Shown here one piece after another: positions 44,908 through 54,893 of a DNA stretch of 64,000 nt. The DNA is taken from NCBI GenBank assembly GCA_030017475.1, contig JASEIO010000001.1:1-64000 (forward strand), in the 5' to 3' direction. Numbering within the stretch: the first letter of the stretch is position 1; each line of letters opens with the position of its first letter. The position numbers were made by a program, and so were the translations under genes. The DNA is from a bacterium (GTDB lineage Bacteria; UBA9089; JASEIO01). The notes below the pieces were generated by a model that saw only the letters and a program-made list of their open reading frames with translations, made no database searches and was not told where the DNA came from.

Positions 44908-45213
44908 ATGATTAGTAGATTCATGCATTGGGTCGCTATCTTTGCCTCTTTATTAAATGGAGTAACTACCTTTCTTAAATTTTTTGGTGCCATAAGTGGG
45001 TCAAATCTATTTGTAATTGTTGTTACTCGTATGATGGTTACATTTATAATCTTTTGTGGCATTGGCTTTATAATTAAACGAATAGTTTCTTACAAGATTC
45101 CTCAGTTATTGGAAACTGGTGGAGGGCTTGGAGGGCATGTTGATTATTCATTGCCAGCTACTTCACCTGTTACAGAAGGTAAAAAAAAGGAACAGGCTGA
45201 GGAAGAAAAGTAA
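44908..45213 (+). CDS. Small membrane protein between flhG and fliA (unknown)
   Basis: 101 residues, family not recognised. Two hydrophobic stretches (WVAIFASLLNGVTTFLKFFG and FVIVVTRMMVTFIIFCGIGF) predict membrane location. A Gly-rich hinge and a charged tail (EGKKKEQAEEEK) follow. No clear ribosome site precedes the ATG, consistent with a leaderless mRNA from the promoter at 44873. The position suggests a motility accessory role, which is only inference. Confidence 0.65.
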   Translation: MISRFMHWVAIFASLLNGVTTFLKFFGAISGSNLFVIVVTRMMVTFIIFCGIGFIIKRIVSYKIPQLLETGGGLGGHVDYSLPATSPVTEGKKKEQAEEEK

Positions 45214-45288
45214 ATAATTTTTCTTTTTTCCATGTTTTCCCGTTTTCCATACTTACACAGATTCAGAGAGCTGATTTGAAGGTGAGTG

Positions 45289-46068
45289 ATGGCGAAGTCA
45301 GAAGAGGAAATTTGGAAGCAGTATAAAAAGACAGGGGATCCAAAATTAAGAGAAGAGTTAATCATAAGATATGCCCCCATGGTTAAATACATTGCTGGAA
45401 GAATTGCAGTTTCTACTCCTCCATCAATTGAATATGATGATTTAGTAAGTTATGGCGTCTTAGGGTTGATTGATGCTATTGAAAGGTATGATCCTAAACA
45501 TGGATCAAAGTTTAAGACTTATGCTACGAGTAGGATTAAAGGATCAATCTTTGATGAATTAAGGTTACTTGATTGGGTACCAAGACAGATTAGAAGAAGG
45601 TCAAAGCAGCTTGAAGGTGTATATGCAGAGTTAGAGAGTAAATACGGAAGGGCAGTTAGAGATGAGGAAGTAGCTGAGGAGTTGGGGATAGGTGTGGAGG
45701 AGTTGCAAAATCTTATCACGAGCGTAAGTGGCACATCTCTTATTTCTTTAGAAGATATGAAACATTTAGGTGATGATGATGAAGTGGCTATGTTTTCCAC
45801 AATTGAAAACCCTGAGACTCAAAATCCAGAGGCAATTTTAGAAAAGGAAGAGGTGAAGAATCTTCTTGTTGAGGCAATCAATAGACTTCCACAAAAGGAA
45901 CGTGAAGTTATTACTCTTTACTATTATGAGGAATTGACTCTAAAGGAGATTGGTGAAGTTCTTGGTGTTACTGAGTCAAGGATTTCTCAACTTCATACTA
46001 AGGCAATTTTAAGACTTCGTGGATTTCTTTCTAAGATGAGAAGAGTATCCAAAGGTTCAGTTGCCTAA
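45289..46068 (+). CDS. fliA: RNA polymerase sigma-28 factor FliA/SigD
   Basis: 259 residues from ATG. Regions 2 (RYAPMVKYIAGRIAVSTPPS, YGVLGLIDAIERYDP), 3 (LLDWVPRQIRRRSKQLEGVY) and 4 (LPQKEREVITLYYYEELTLK, TESRISQLHTKAILRLRGFL) are complete. It recognises TAAA-N15-GCCGATAA, found in this window before flgB, flgD and both minus-strand giant flgE genes. No flgM anti-sigma gene is seen in the window. Confidence 0.96.
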   Translation: MAKSEEEIWKQYKKTGDPKLREELIIRYAPMVKYIAGRIAVSTPPSIEYDDLVSYGVLGLIDAIERYDPKHGSKFKTYATSRIKGSIFDELRLLDWVPRQIRRRSKQLEGVYAELESKYGRAVRDEEVAEELGIGVEELQNLITSVSGTSLISLEDMKHLGDDDEVAMFSTIENPETQNPEAILEKEEVKNLLVEAINRLPQKEREVITLYYYEELTLKEIGEVLGVTESRISQLHTKAILRLRGFLSKMRRVSKGSVA

Positions 46069-46143
46069 GGGGAAATGAGAGGAAAAGGTGTAACAAAGGA
46101 AAAAGAGGGAAAATAGAGATTAGTTACAATAGATGGAGAGAAG

Positions 46144-47787
46144 ATGAAGAAGGCATGGGATTTGGACGGCCATTATAGAATTACGATTCGTCCTCAAGGG
46201 GTTTTTCTAACTGTTTATCCACCAGTTGGGGAAGGGGAAAAGGTAAATGTAGAGGATGTTATTAGGGAGATTGAAGAGAAAGGGCTAACTTCAATCGATT
46301 TTGATTTAATAAACTTAGCTACGGAAGAGGCATCTAGTGTTCCAGTTAAGATTGGAGAGGGGCAAGCTGTAGAACTTAAAGAGGGGAAGTTGATTGTAGA
46401 AATCTCAGAGGACAAGATGAGTGCCTATTTAACGATTGTACCCCCTCAAGGTATAAGAGGTTTTATAACCTTAAGTGATGTTAAGGAAGAATTGAAGAAA
46501 AAGGGAGTAGTTTTTGGGGTAGACGAGCAATCTATTACCGAAATGCTGGAAAATGAAGATTATAATAGACCAATATTAGTAGCCCAAGGAAAACCACCTG
46601 TTTCTGGGTCTGATGCAGTTATAAATTATAGGTTTAAGCGCGAAAGGGTGTTTAGACCTAAGGAGTTAAAAGATGGAAGGGTTGATTTCCGCGAACTTGG
46701 TTTTATCCAGAATGTTAAAGAGGGGGAGGTTTTAGCTACAAAGATTCCACCTACTAAATGTACTCCTGGTATGACTGTTACTGGACAGGAGATTCTTGGG
46801 AAAGACGGAGAGGATTTTTCTATTCCAGCTGGGAAAAATACAGAGATTTCTGAAGATGGATTGGAATTACGTGCTACTGTATCTGGACAAGTAATCTGGT
46901 CCGCTGGAAAGGTTAATGTAGAGTCTGTTTGTGAGATTAAAGGAGATGTTGGGGTACAGACTGGAAATATAGAATTTATAGGGAATATAGTTATTGGTGG
47001 TAATATCAGGGATGGATATTCAGTCAAGGCTACAGGAGATATTGAGGTCAAAGGATCTATAGAAAAGGCTATGGTAGAGGCAGGAGGAGATATTATAGTT
47101 CAAAATGGAATTTTAGGCAGGGGAGGAGGGAAGGTTACTGCAGGTGCAGACATAATCGCTAAGTTTATAGAAAATGGAAACGTAGAAGCAAAGGGGGACA
47201 TCTTTATTACAGAGGCAATTATGCATTCTCAAGTCGATGCAGGAGGTAGGGTAGTTGTCTATGGAGGAAAGAGAGGAGTAATTTTAGGTGGAAGGATTAG
47301 GGCAAAAGAGGGGGTGAATGCTCGGACCATTGGTTCCTGGACAGAAACAGAGACTGAGATTGAGGTAGGGGTTTCACCAGCTTCGAGAGAAGAGATTAGG
47401 GTTTTGGAAAAGGAGATAGAAAATGATAAAAAGAATTTTAGGGAGTTGAAGTTAGGGATTAAAACCTTACTTGATATGAAAGAAAGTCATGGTGGTAATT
47501 TGCCACGTGACAAAGAAGAACTCTTGTCGCAACATTTAAGGGCCCAAAAGTTGTTAATGGTCCGACTTAGGGATGCTACTGAGAAGATAACCGCTCTACA
47601 AAAAGAACTATCTCATGAGAGTGGTGGTAAGATTTCGGTTTTTAATGTGATATACCCAGGGGTAAAGATATGTATTCATACTACCACCTTATATCTAAAA
47701 AGGGAATATAAGTATGTAACCTTTAGTGTCTGTGCTGGTAAGATATCAGTTGATTCATATGAAGAGCCAAAATTGAAGAGAAAGTAG
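46144..47787 (+). CDS. DUF342/FapA family polymer-forming-like protein
   Basis: 547 residues. Residues about 130-430 are the FapA domain with beta-helix turns (GNIEFIGNIVIGGNIRDGYS, VEAGGDIIVQNGILGRGGG, VDAGGRVVVYGGKRGVILGG). A coiled coil follows (REEIRVLEKEIENDKKNFRE). FapA-type genes often follow fliA in flagellated bacteria; the exact role is unclear (polysaccharide or cell-shape and motility links). The G-V repeat logic resembles the giant FlgE inserts in style. Confidence 0.85.
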   Translation: MKKAWDLDGHYRITIRPQGVFLTVYPPVGEGEKVNVEDVIREIEEKGLTSIDFDLINLATEEASSVPVKIGEGQAVELKEGKLIVEISEDKMSAYLTIVPPQGIRGFITLSDVKEELKKKGVVFGVDEQSITEMLENEDYNRPILVAQGKPPVSGSDAVINYRFKRERVFRPKELKDGRVDFRELGFIQNVKEGEVLATKIPPTKCTPGMTVTGQEILGKDGEDFSIPAGKNTEISEDGLELRATVSGQVIWSAGKVNVESVCEIKGDVGVQTGNIEFIGNIVIGGNIRDGYSVKATGDIEVKGSIEKAMVEAGGDIIVQNGILGRGGGKVTAGADIIAKFIENGNVEAKGDIFITEAIMHSQVDAGGRVVVYGGKRGVILGGRIRAKEGVNARTIGSWTETETEIEVGVSPASREEIRVLEKEIENDKKNFRELKLGIKTLLDMKESHGGNLPRDKEELLSQHLRAQKLLMVRLRDATEKITALQKELSHESGGKISVFNVIYPGVKICIHTTTLYLKREYKYVTFSVCAGKISVDSYEEPKLKRK

Positions 47788-47833
47788 CTATAAAAATAAA
47801 GCCATAAGATTAAAAAAACAAGGAGAGGACAAA

Positions 47834-48148
47834 ATGCCTGTTAATCCCATTGATTTACAAGTTAATCTCTTACAGCAAACCCGTGTGGCTCAAGATCAAC
47901 AGGTTCAACAAGAACAGCCAGTTGTGCAACAAAGTGAGTTGGCTTATGAGTCCGAAGAACAATCAAGGGTTTATCAAACTCAAGTTCACACTACGGAAAG
48001 AAGCGAGGGGAAAAAGGTTGAAGAAAGAGGAACAGGGGGGAGAGGCGAAGGAAGGCAAAGGAGGGAACGAAAGAGAAGAGAAAGGGGAGAGGAGCGTATA
48101 GTAGCAAAAGATCCTGATAGGGGCAGAATTATTGATGTAGTCAGATAA
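47834..48148 (+). CDS. Small charged protein of unknown function
   Basis: 104 residues, not recognised. The N-terminus PVNPIDLQVNLLQQTRVAQD looks like short flagellar-locus proteins; the middle is Gln-rich (DQQVQQEQPVVQQSE), and the rest is very basic and Gly/Arg/Glu-rich (GGRGEGRQRRERKRRERG). It is probably disordered. It lies 26 bp before the SwrB-like gene after a clear AAGGAGAGG site. Co-transcription with the fliA group is likely. Confidence 0.6.
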   Translation: MPVNPIDLQVNLLQQTRVAQDQQVQQEQPVVQQSELAYESEEQSRVYQTQVHTTERSEGKKVEERGTGGRGEGRQRRERKRRERGEERIVAKDPDRGRIIDVVR

Positions 48149-48173
48149 GGAAAAAGGGAGGAAAGGTGATGCG

Positions 48174-48662
48174 ATGGTATATCTTGTCGTAGGTGTTATA
48201 GTTTCGGGGTTTTTATATCATATCTTCATGAGATTGTGCAGGATTCGTATAAACCGTAGTGACGAGAAGGTTAAAATAGAATTTCGTGATAATGTGACTA
48301 AGTTGATTACAGATTTTAATCGTGTATCCAATACCAACATCAACATACTTGAAGATAAGATAGAGGATTTGAACCGGACGATTGAATTAGCTGATCAGAG
48401 GATTATTAAATTGAATCTACTAATAAATGATCTTCAAATAATGGCCAATAAGTGTGAGAGGGTTTTGGGTAATAAAGGTCTATCTCCCCATACTGATGCC
48501 TCTTTGGAACCCATCTCCCAGGATCAAGGAGGTAGTTCAAAGTACAATAAGATATATGAACTTGCATCAGGTGGAAGTAGTATTGAGGACATTGCAAAGA
48601 GTGTAGATATGAGTAAGGGTGAAGTAAAGTTAGTTTTGGGATTGAAAGGAAGGGGTAGATGA
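48174..48662 (+). CDS. SwrB-like membrane coiled-coil protein with C-terminal HTH (DUF2802 type)
   Basis: 162 residues. N-terminal membrane helix (MVYLVVGVIVSGFLYHIFM), coiled coil (about 40-100), then a small helix-turn-helix-like end (YELASGGSSIEDIAKSVDMS, GEVKLVLGLKGR). This plan and the place after fliA match SwrB of Bacillus, which promotes export-gate activation, and DUF2802 proteins. The stop overlaps the coaD start (ATGA). Confidence 0.75.
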   Translation: MVYLVVGVIVSGFLYHIFMRLCRIRINRSDEKVKIEFRDNVTKLITDFNRVSNTNINILEDKIEDLNRTIELADQRIIKLNLLINDLQIMANKCERVLGNKGLSPHTDASLEPISQDQGGSSKYNKIYELASGGSSIEDIAKSVDMSKGEVKLVLGLKGRGR

Positions 48663-49141
48663 ATAAGATTGCAATTTATCCAGGGTCGTTTGATCCTGTA
48701 ACTTATGGACATTTAGACATAATCCAAAGAGCTGTTTCTCTTTTTGACTATTTGTTAGTGGCCGTTGTGGAAAATCCTACAAAAAAGCCACTTTTTTGTG
48801 CAAAAGAACGAGTGGAGATGTTACGGGATGTAACTTCGGATTTAAAAGGAGTGGAAATTTCTTGTTTCAATGGATTGTTGGTGGATTATGCAAAAGAAAG
48901 AGGTGTATCGGTAATTATAAGAGGATTACGTGCTGTTTCTGATTTTGAACACGAGTTTCAAATGGCTTTGATGAATAAGAGACTATATCCCGAAATTGAT
49001 ACCATTTTCATGATGGCGAGGGAGACACATCTTTATTTAAGTTCTAGCATTGTGAAAGAAATAGCCAGTTTAAGCGGGAGAGTGGAAGATTTAGTCCCTG
49101 AAGTAGTTGCGAAGAGACTATACCAAAGATTCAATCGGTGA
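48659..49141 (+). CDS. coaD: Phosphopantetheine adenylyltransferase CoaD
   Basis: 160 residues. YPGSFDPVTYGHLDII carries the TxGH nucleotidyltransferase motif; VIIRGLRAVSDFEHEFQMA and YLSSSIVKEIASL complete the active site. It makes dephospho-CoA from 4'-phosphopantetheine and ATP. Overlaps the upstream gene by 4 nt. Confidence 0.97.
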   Translation: MNKIAIYPGSFDPVTYGHLDIIQRAVSLFDYLLVAVVENPTKKPLFCAKERVEMLRDVTSDLKGVEISCFNGLLVDYAKERGVSVIIRGLRAVSDFEHEFQMALMNKRLYPEIDTIFMMARETHLYLSSSIVKEIASLSGRVEDLVPEVVAKRLYQRFNR

Positions 49142-49207
49142 TTCGCAAATAATTTTAATCTGTGCAATCTGTGGATATAATTTTCAATAAATAAGGGGGT
49201 TGTGTTT

Positions 49208-50482
49208 ATGAAGGCTACGGTAGAGAAGAAAGAAGGTTGTGTTGTAGATTTGCATATCCACTTGACCCGAGAAGAGGTAAATGAAGAATATGAATTGGTT
49301 TATAAAAAATTAAATAGGACAGTTAAGGTCCCTGGGTTCAGAATAGGACATGTTCCAAGGTCAATTTTGGATACACGTTTCCGAGAAAGGATAGAAAAAG
49401 AACTCATTGAGTCTATTGCCCCTAAATATTATAAAAAGGCAATAAAGGAGGTAGATATTGTTCCTTTAACACCTCCAAAGATAAGTGCCTTCAAATGCAG
49501 GAAAGATGAACCTCTAAATTTTTCGGCCACAATTGAGGTAAAACCAGATATTGAATTAGGTAAGTATAAGGGAATTGAGGTGGAAAAGAAGGTTTATAAG
49601 GTTACAGAGCGCGACGTGGAAAAAAGACTGAAAAGTTTGCAACTACAGTATGCAGAATTAGTGGATGTAGAAGGAAGAGGTGTGCAGAAAGGAGATACTA
49701 TTACTATCAATTTCAATTCGTTTGTGGATGGGAAGCCAATTCCTGGACTTAAGGGCGAGAATTTTTCACTGGATGTAGGTGGAGATGTCTTACTCCCTGA
49801 GGCAGAAGAAAAGATAATTGGGGCACAAGTAGGGGAAGAAAGGGAGATAAAGATTCGTTTACCAGAAAATTTTAAACCAATTGAGTTTGCTGGGAAAGAG
49901 GCAACCTTTTTTGTAAATGTACTTTCTATTAAAGAAAAAAGATTGCCTGTATTAGATGATGAGTTTGCCAGGGATGTGGGTAAGTTTTCCTGTCTTTCGG
50001 ATTTGAAGGAAAATTTAAGGGAAGAGTTGGAGCGCGCTTTTGAAATGAGAACAAATCAGGAATTGAGAAATGAATTGTTAGATATTATAATCTCTAATTC
50101 ACGCTTTGAAGTACCCCGAGTAATGTTGGAAGGGGAAATAGATCTTATGATACGTGATTTTTCAAACGATATCAAGCCTCAAACCCTGTCTCAGTATTTA
50201 AAAGAGGTGAACATGAGTTTAGAGGAATTGAGAGAGGATTTCCGTCCTTATGGGGAAAAGAGGTTAAAAAGGGGGTTAATTTTAGACTCCATTGCTACGA
50301 AAGAAGGGATTGAGGTAACGGATGAGGAATTAGAGGAGCGTATAAAGGCCTTAGGTCTGGAGAATGTAGATAAAGCTAAAAGAGAGGACTTGCTTGAAGA
50401 AATAAGGGCGGAGAAAACATTACGTTTTTTATTAGAGGTTTCCAATATAAAAGAGGTAGAAGGTAAAAGAGAGGAGGAGTAA
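49208..50482 (+). CDS. tig: Trigger factor
   Basis: 424 residues from ATG (AAGGGGG 8 nt upstream). Ribosome-binding domain with signature [13 protein letters not shown] (normally GFRKGKVP), FKBP-type PPIase domain ([35 protein letters not shown]) and a C-terminal SurA-like domain. It chaperones nascent chains. The tig-clpP-clpX order is widely conserved. Confidence 0.96.
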   Translation: MKATVEKKEGCVVDLHIHLTREEVNEEYELVYKKLNRTVKVPGFRIGHVPRSILDTRFRERIEKELIESIAPKYYKKAIKEVDIVPLTPPKISAFKCRKDEPLNFSATIEVKPDIELGKYKGIEVEKKVYKVTERDVEKRLKSLQLQYAELVDVEGRGVQKGDTITINFNSFVDGKPIPGLKGENFSLDVGGDVLLPEAEEKIIGAQVGEEREIKIRLPENFKPIEFAGKEATFFVNVLSIKEKRLPVLDDEFARDVGKFSCLSDLKENLREELERAFEMRTNQELRNELLDIIISNSRFEVPRVMLEGEIDLMIRDFSNDIKPQTLSQYLKEVNMSLEELREDFRPYGEKRLKRGLILDSIATKEGIEVTDEELEERIKALGLENVDKAKREDLLEEIRAEKTLRFLLEVSNIKEVEGKREEE

Positions 50483-50492
50483 AGGAGGTAAA

Positions 50493-51077
50493 ATGACTTT
50501 AATTCCTATGGTTGTTGAACAAACAGGAAGAGGAGAGAGGGGATATGATATCTTTTCGCGACTCCTGAAGGATAGAATAGTATTTATTGGATCTGTTATT
50601 GATGATGATACTGCAAATCTTATTATAGCTCAGATGTTATTTTTGGAAGCAGATGATCCAGAAAAGGATATAGATCTATATATCAACAATCCAGGTGGAT
50701 TGGTTACTGCAGGATTGGCTATATATGATACAATTCAATATATCAAATCAGATGTTTCCACAATCTGTGTGGGTCAGGCAGCATCTATGAGTGCTTTGCT
50801 TCTAGCTGCTGGAACAAAAGGCAAGAGGTTTGCCTTGCCTCATGCCAGAATTATGATTCATCAACCCTTAGGTGGTGTCCAGGGACAGGCAACAGATATA
50901 GATATTCAAGCAAGAGAGATAATTCGAATGCGAGATGAATTGAACAAGATATTGGTTAAGCATACTGGGCAACCACTGGAAAAGATTCAAAAGGATACAG
51001 ATCGGGATTTTTATATGACTGCAGAACAGGCAAAGGAATATGGAATTATTGATGAAGTTCTGGTAGAGAGGAAATAA
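50493..51077 (+). CDS. clpP: ATP-dependent Clp protease proteolytic subunit
   Basis: 194 residues. Catalytic Ser98 ([10 protein letters not shown]), His123 ([10 protein letters not shown]) and Asp172 ([12 protein letters not shown]). N-terminus [20 protein letters not shown]. Forms the peptidase barrel for ClpX, 11 bp downstream. Confidence 0.98.
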   Translation: MTLIPMVVEQTGRGERGYDIFSRLLKDRIVFIGSVIDDDTANLIIAQMLFLEADDPEKDIDLYINNPGGLVTAGLAIYDTIQYIKSDVSTICVGQAASMSALLLAAGTKGKRFALPHARIMIHQPLGGVQGQATDIDIQAREIIRMRDELNKILVKHTGQPLEKIQKDTDRDFYMTAEQAKEYGIIDEVLVERK

Positions 51078-51088
51078 AAGGGGAGGTT

Positions 51089-52327
51089 ATGGTTAGATTT
51101 GAAGAAAAGGGTGAGTTTCTGAATTGTTCCTTTTGCGGTAAAGGACAAGGGGAAGTAAAAAGATTGATAGCTGGACCAGATGTGTATATTTGTGATGAGT
51201 GTGTGGGTCTTTGCAATGAAATAATAGCTGAAGAAGGGGAGAAGATAAATGAAGAAGTCCAGGCACTTCCAAGACCTAAAGAGATAAAGCTTTTTTTAGA
51301 TGAATATGTTATTGGACAGGAGAAGGCAAAGAAAATCCTATCTGTAGCTGTTTATAATCATTATAAGAGGATAATGATAAATAAAGAGGATGACGATGTG
51401 GAGTTGGAAAAGTCAAACATCTTACTTATTGGTCCAACTGGTTGTGGAAAAACCCTTCTTGCTCAAACATTGTCCCGTATTTTGGATGTTCCTTTTGCCA
51501 TTGCAGATGCTACAGCTTTAACTGAGGCAGGTTATGTTGGAGAGGATGTGGAGAATATTCTACTTAGGCTAATTCAAAATGCCGATTTTGATATCAAAAA
51601 GGCTGAAAAGGGGATTATTTATATTGATGAGATTGATAAGATTGCCAGAAAAGGAGATAATCCGAGTATAACTAGAGATGTATCAGGGGAAGGGGTACAG
51701 CAGGCACTTCTAAAGATTTTAGAAGGCACAGTGGCTAATGTTCCCCCTCAAGGAGGTCGTAAACATCCACACCAGGACTTTATCCAGATTGATACTACCA
51801 ATATACTGTTTATTTGTGGAGGAACATTTAATGGGCTGGATAAACTTGTAGAATCGAGAATAGGTAAGAAAAACCTTGGTTTTGGCGGAGAGATTAAAAC
51901 GAAGAAAGAAAAAGGGATAGGGAATATATTGAATCAAACCACCTCAGATGACCTTTTAAAATATGGTTTAATACCTGAATTTGTAGGGAGGATTCCAGTA
52001 GTTGTTGCTTTAGATAAACTAAATAAGGATGATTTGATAAAGGTTTTAACTACACCAAAGAATGCCTTGGTAAAACAATATAAGAAATTTTTTAAATTGG
52101 AAAACGTAAAATTACACTTTACAGATAGTGCATTACAAAAGATTGCCGATGATGCTATAGCTCGTGAGACAGGTGCTAGAGGACTTCGTTCAATCATTGA
52201 GGATATTATGTTAGATATTATGTATGAGTTGCCATCTCGTACAAATGTAGAAGAGTGTGTAATTACAGAAGAGGTAGTTACTAAAAAAGCCAGGCCCAAG
52301 ATTATATATAAGAAAGAAACTGCATAG
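51089..52327 (+). CDS. clpX: ATP-dependent Clp protease ATPase subunit ClpX
   Basis: 412 residues. N-terminal zinc finger Cys13, Cys16, Cys35, Cys38; Walker A GPTGCGKT (about 115-122); [12 protein letters not shown]; Walker [15 protein letters not shown]; sensor region [12 protein letters not shown]. It unfolds substrates for ClpP. An imperfect GTCAGAA/TTCTGAC repeat follows the stop, without a clear T run. Confidence 0.98.
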   Translation: MVRFEEKGEFLNCSFCGKGQGEVKRLIAGPDVYICDECVGLCNEIIAEEGEKINEEVQALPRPKEIKLFLDEYVIGQEKAKKILSVAVYNHYKRIMINKEDDDVELEKSNILLIGPTGCGKTLLAQTLSRILDVPFAIADATALTEAGYVGEDVENILLRLIQNADFDIKKAEKGIIYIDEIDKIARKGDNPSITRDVSGEGVQQALLKILEGTVANVPPQGGRKHPHQDFIQIDTTNILFICGGTFNGLDKLVESRIGKKNLGFGGEIKTKKEKGIGNILNQTTSDDLLKYGLIPEFVGRIPVVVALDKLNKDDLIKVLTTPKNALVKQYKKFFKLENVKLHFTDSALQKIADDAIARETGARGLRSIIEDIMLDIMYELPSRTNVEECVITEEVVTKKARPKIIYKKETA

Positions 52328-52461
52328 AGTCAGAAGCAGATGGCAGATTTAAAAGATTCTGACTTCTGAACTTGTCTATAATCTCCTAACCCCTTCTACA
52401 GGAACGAGTCTGACAATTAACGAGTCCATCTTTGTCTCATCCTTTTTCGATTAAATAGTCG

Positions 52462-52489
52462 TTGATCTTTGGTAGTTTTTTGCTATAAA
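52462..52489 (+). promoter_or_regulatory. Sigma-70 promoter before the 52530 gene
   Basis: TTGATC (52462-52467), 16 bp, TATAAA (52484-52489). Leader of about 34 nt. Confidence 0.45.
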
Positions 52490-52529
52490 ATAGTAGAAGC
52501 GAAGTCTTTAAAATTACTTTATCTAGAAG

Positions 52530-52826
52530 ATGATTAAATATAAAAAGATTATTGTCTTTAGTCTATTATGTGTATGCGTCTTTTTTCTAATAGATGTATA
52601 TGCGAAAGAAGTTCCATTTACTCTTGAGGATAGGGATAGGCTAATCAGGCTTGAAGTTAAACTTGAAGAGATAGATAAGAGATTTGAGCAGATAATGAGT
52701 TTTATGTGGATTTTAGCCGTAGTATTTGGTGGGATTACAGTATCTACAATTGGTTTTGCAATTTGGGATAGAAGAACTATGATAAGGCCATTTGAGACAA
52801 AGGTTAAAGGAATAGAAATTGGGTGA
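52530..52826 (+). CDS. Small exported/membrane protein of unknown function, probably frameshifted
   Basis: 98 residues. A signal-like N-terminus (IIVFSLLCVCVFFLIDVYA), a coiled coil (LEDRDRLIRLEVKLEEIDKR) and one membrane helix (IMSFMWILAVVFGGITVSTI) ending at WDRR. The frame stops at GIEIG. In the adjacent frame the next codons read LGEVDERVAQTLKRFNLL up to a stop at 52876-52878, which looks like the natural C-terminus of such proteins. A one-base indel near 52815-52820 is likely. Function unknown. Confidence 0.6.
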   Translation: MIKYKKIIVFSLLCVCVFFLIDVYAKEVPFTLEDRDRLIRLEVKLEEIDKRFEQIMSFMWILAVVFGGITVSTIGFAIWDRRTMIRPFETKVKGIEIG

Positions 52827-53189
52827 GGTTGACGAGCGAGTTGCTCAGACCTTAAAGAGGTTTAATTTATTGTAGGAATTTTCTAAAATAAAAATGAGCA
52901 AGATGTCTTTAAATATTGCTGAAGAAGAGGTTTCTTGAGGAATTTGTAAGCTATTTGATGTTGAAAGTGAAGTTGCTTTATAATTTTATGAAGACGTGAC
53001 CCTTTTTAAGTCCCGAGATACGCTTTCAATATTATCCATTATCTTCTTTCCCTTAGCCATCAATTTAGGTAGATCCTGGGCGCCCCTTTAACATTTTTCG
53101 TGGTTTCCAGTAAGTTAACTATAACCTTTTTCCCTGACGTAACTAAGTCTTCTATAACTGTGATCAATTTAAAAATCAAGAAGTTTTTC
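52827..53189. other. Gap before serA with decayed coding traces
   Basis: No intact gene. It holds the displaced C-terminal codons of the 52530 gene, a short plus-strand frame (MSKMSLNIAEEEVS) and degenerate minus-strand coding at 52986-53163. Confidence 0.45.
52986..53163 (-). pseudogene. Remnant of a helical protein gene (frameshifted)
   Basis: The minus strand reads VIEDLVTSGKKVIVNLLETT and so on, then after a shift near 53083 LPKLMAKGKKIMDNIESVSR, ending DLKRVTSS and TAA at 52988-52986. The two halves look like successive helical segments of one protein. No start or upstream part is present. Family not recognised; could be chance. Confidence 0.3.
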
Positions 53190-53218
53190 TTGACATTAGG
53201 AAGGTTATTTTATTATAT
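53190..53218 (+). promoter_or_regulatory. Sigma-70 promoter of serA
   Basis: TTGACA (53190-53195), 17 bp, TTATAT (53213-53218). serA starts at 53254 after AAAGGAGG. Confidence 0.6.
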
Positions 53219-53253
53219 TAGCTTGGATAGGTAGATTAAAAAGGAGGTAGAAA

Positions 53254-54825
53254 ATGAAGGTTTTGGTAAGTGATCCATTATCAAAAGAAGGCTTAGACAT
53301 TTTGGATAAGGCTCAGATACCGTATGAGGTGAAGACAGGGCTTCGAGAAGAGGAATTGGTTTCCTGCATCTCTCGCTATAATGCACTGATTGTAAGATCA
53401 GAAACAAAGGTTACGAAAAACATAATAGGTGCTGCACAAAATTTAAAGGTTATTGGTAGAGCAGGGGTAGGAGTAGATAATATAGATGTTATGGAAGCCA
53501 CAAAACGGGGAATAGTAGTTATGAATGTTCCAGGTGGAAATACGATCTCAGCTGCAGAACACACTATGGCTCTGTTATTATCTTTATCTAGAAATATTCC
53601 TCAAGCCAACAAGTCGTTAAAGGAAAAGGAATGGAATAGGAAACGATTTAGGGGGGTGGAGTTGAATGGAAAGACCTTAGGGATAATTGGATTAGGGAGG
53701 ATTGGTCGGGAAGTAGCTAAAAGGGCAAAGTCCTTTGTTATGAAAGTCATTGCCTTCGATCCATATGTTTCAGAAGATCAGGCAAAGGTAATTGGGGTTG
53801 AGTTAGTAGAATTGGAAGATATATATAAAGAGTCAGATTATATTACCCTTCATATCCCATCATCTGACAAGACAAGGCATTTAATATCAAGGGATGAATT
53901 TTCCAAGATGAAGCCAGGGGTAAGGATAATAAATTGTGCTCGGGGTGGAATAATTGATGAGGAGGCGTTATACGAGGCAATGAAAGAAGGTAAGGTAGCT
54001 GGTTGTGCCTTGGATGTCTATGAAAAGGAACCCCCGTTTGATTCTCCTCTATTGGAATTAGAGAATTGTATAACTGTACCACATTTAGGGGCCTCTACAA
54101 AAGAGGCACAGGTGAATGTGGCTGTGGAGATAGCACGGCAGGTAGTTGATGCCCTAAAAAACGATGAAATTCGGAATGCGGTTAATATACCTCAGATAGA
54201 GGATATTGAGATAAAGCCGTATCTTTTTCTATGTGAAAAGATAGGCTATTTGCATGCCCAATTGCTAAGTGGTCACATAGAGGGAATTGATGTGGAATAT
54301 ACTGGAGAGATAGCCAATTATAAAGTGGCACCATTGACAGTTGCTATTCTTAAAGGAATACTCTCAGGGATATTAACCGAAACCTTAGTAAATTATGTTA
54401 ATGCTCCCTTGATTGCTAAAGAAAGAGGAATAAGGGTTGTGGAGTCAAAGAGTATAAAGGAAAAGGACTTTACCAATCTGATTTCTGTTCGGCTTTCTAC
54501 TGATAAAGAAAAGAGGGTGATTGAAGGAAGCATCTTTCAAAAGGACGATGAGCGAATTGTATCGATTGATGGGTTCCGTGTTGATGCCATACCAAGCGGG
54601 TATATGTTAGTGATATCAAATATAGATAAGCCTGGGGTTATTGGTAAGATTGGCACAATCTTAGGTCAAAACAATATAAATATTGCTGGACTTCAAATGG
54701 GGAGAAAGGCAATCGGGGGTCGGCAACTAATGGTTTTAAATGTTGATCATGTAGTAGAACAGGAGGTGTTAAAGCAAATAGAGGGAGTAGATGAGGTTTC
54801 ATCTGTGAGAATGGTAAAGTTATAA
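53254..54825 (+). CDS. serA: D-3-phosphoglycerate dehydrogenase
   Basis: 523 residues, the long form. NAD-binding Rossmann motif GLGRIGREVAKRA; catalytic Arg in NCARGGIIDEEAL, Glu in DVYEKEPP and His in VPHLGAST. An intervening ASB domain follows (about 310-450), then a C-terminal ACT domain (MLVISNIDKPGVIGKIGTIL). First step of serine synthesis. The ACT domain suggests serine feedback. Own promoter and a terminator-like hairpin downstream make it a single-gene unit. Confidence 0.97.
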   Translation: MKVLVSDPLSKEGLDILDKAQIPYEVKTGLREEELVSCISRYNALIVRSETKVTKNIIGAAQNLKVIGRAGVGVDNIDVMEATKRGIVVMNVPGGNTISAAEHTMALLLSLSRNIPQANKSLKEKEWNRKRFRGVELNGKTLGIIGLGRIGREVAKRAKSFVMKVIAFDPYVSEDQAKVIGVELVELEDIYKESDYITLHIPSSDKTRHLISRDEFSKMKPGVRIINCARGGIIDEEALYEAMKEGKVAGCALDVYEKEPPFDSPLLELENCITVPHLGASTKEAQVNVAVEIARQVVDALKNDEIRNAVNIPQIEDIEIKPYLFLCEKIGYLHAQLLSGHIEGIDVEYTGEIANYKVAPLTVAILKGILSGILTETLVNYVNAPLIAKERGIRVVESKSIKEKDFTNLISVRLSTDKEKRVIEGSIFQKDDERIVSIDGFRVDAIPSGYMLVISNIDKPGVIGKIGTILGQNNINIAGLQMGRKAIGGRQLMVLNVDHVVEQEVLKQIEGVDEVSSVRMVKL

Positions 54826-54836
54826 CCATATCGAAA

Positions 54837-54892
54837 AGCCACGGAAACCTTCATTCATCTGACTTCTGTAAATAATCCGTGGCTAAAATTTT
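54837..54892 (+). terminator. Terminator-like hairpin after serA
   Basis: AGCCACGG (54837-54844) pairs perfectly with CCGTGGCT (54877-54884), followed by AAAATTTT. The loop is long (32 nt), so strength is uncertain. Confidence 0.45.
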
Positions 54893-54893
54893 C

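Noticed and set aside
47850-48101. 83-codon frame overlapping the charged protein at 47834
   Set aside because: Shadow of a repetitive purine-rich stretch; the 47834 frame has the clear AAGGAGAGG site.
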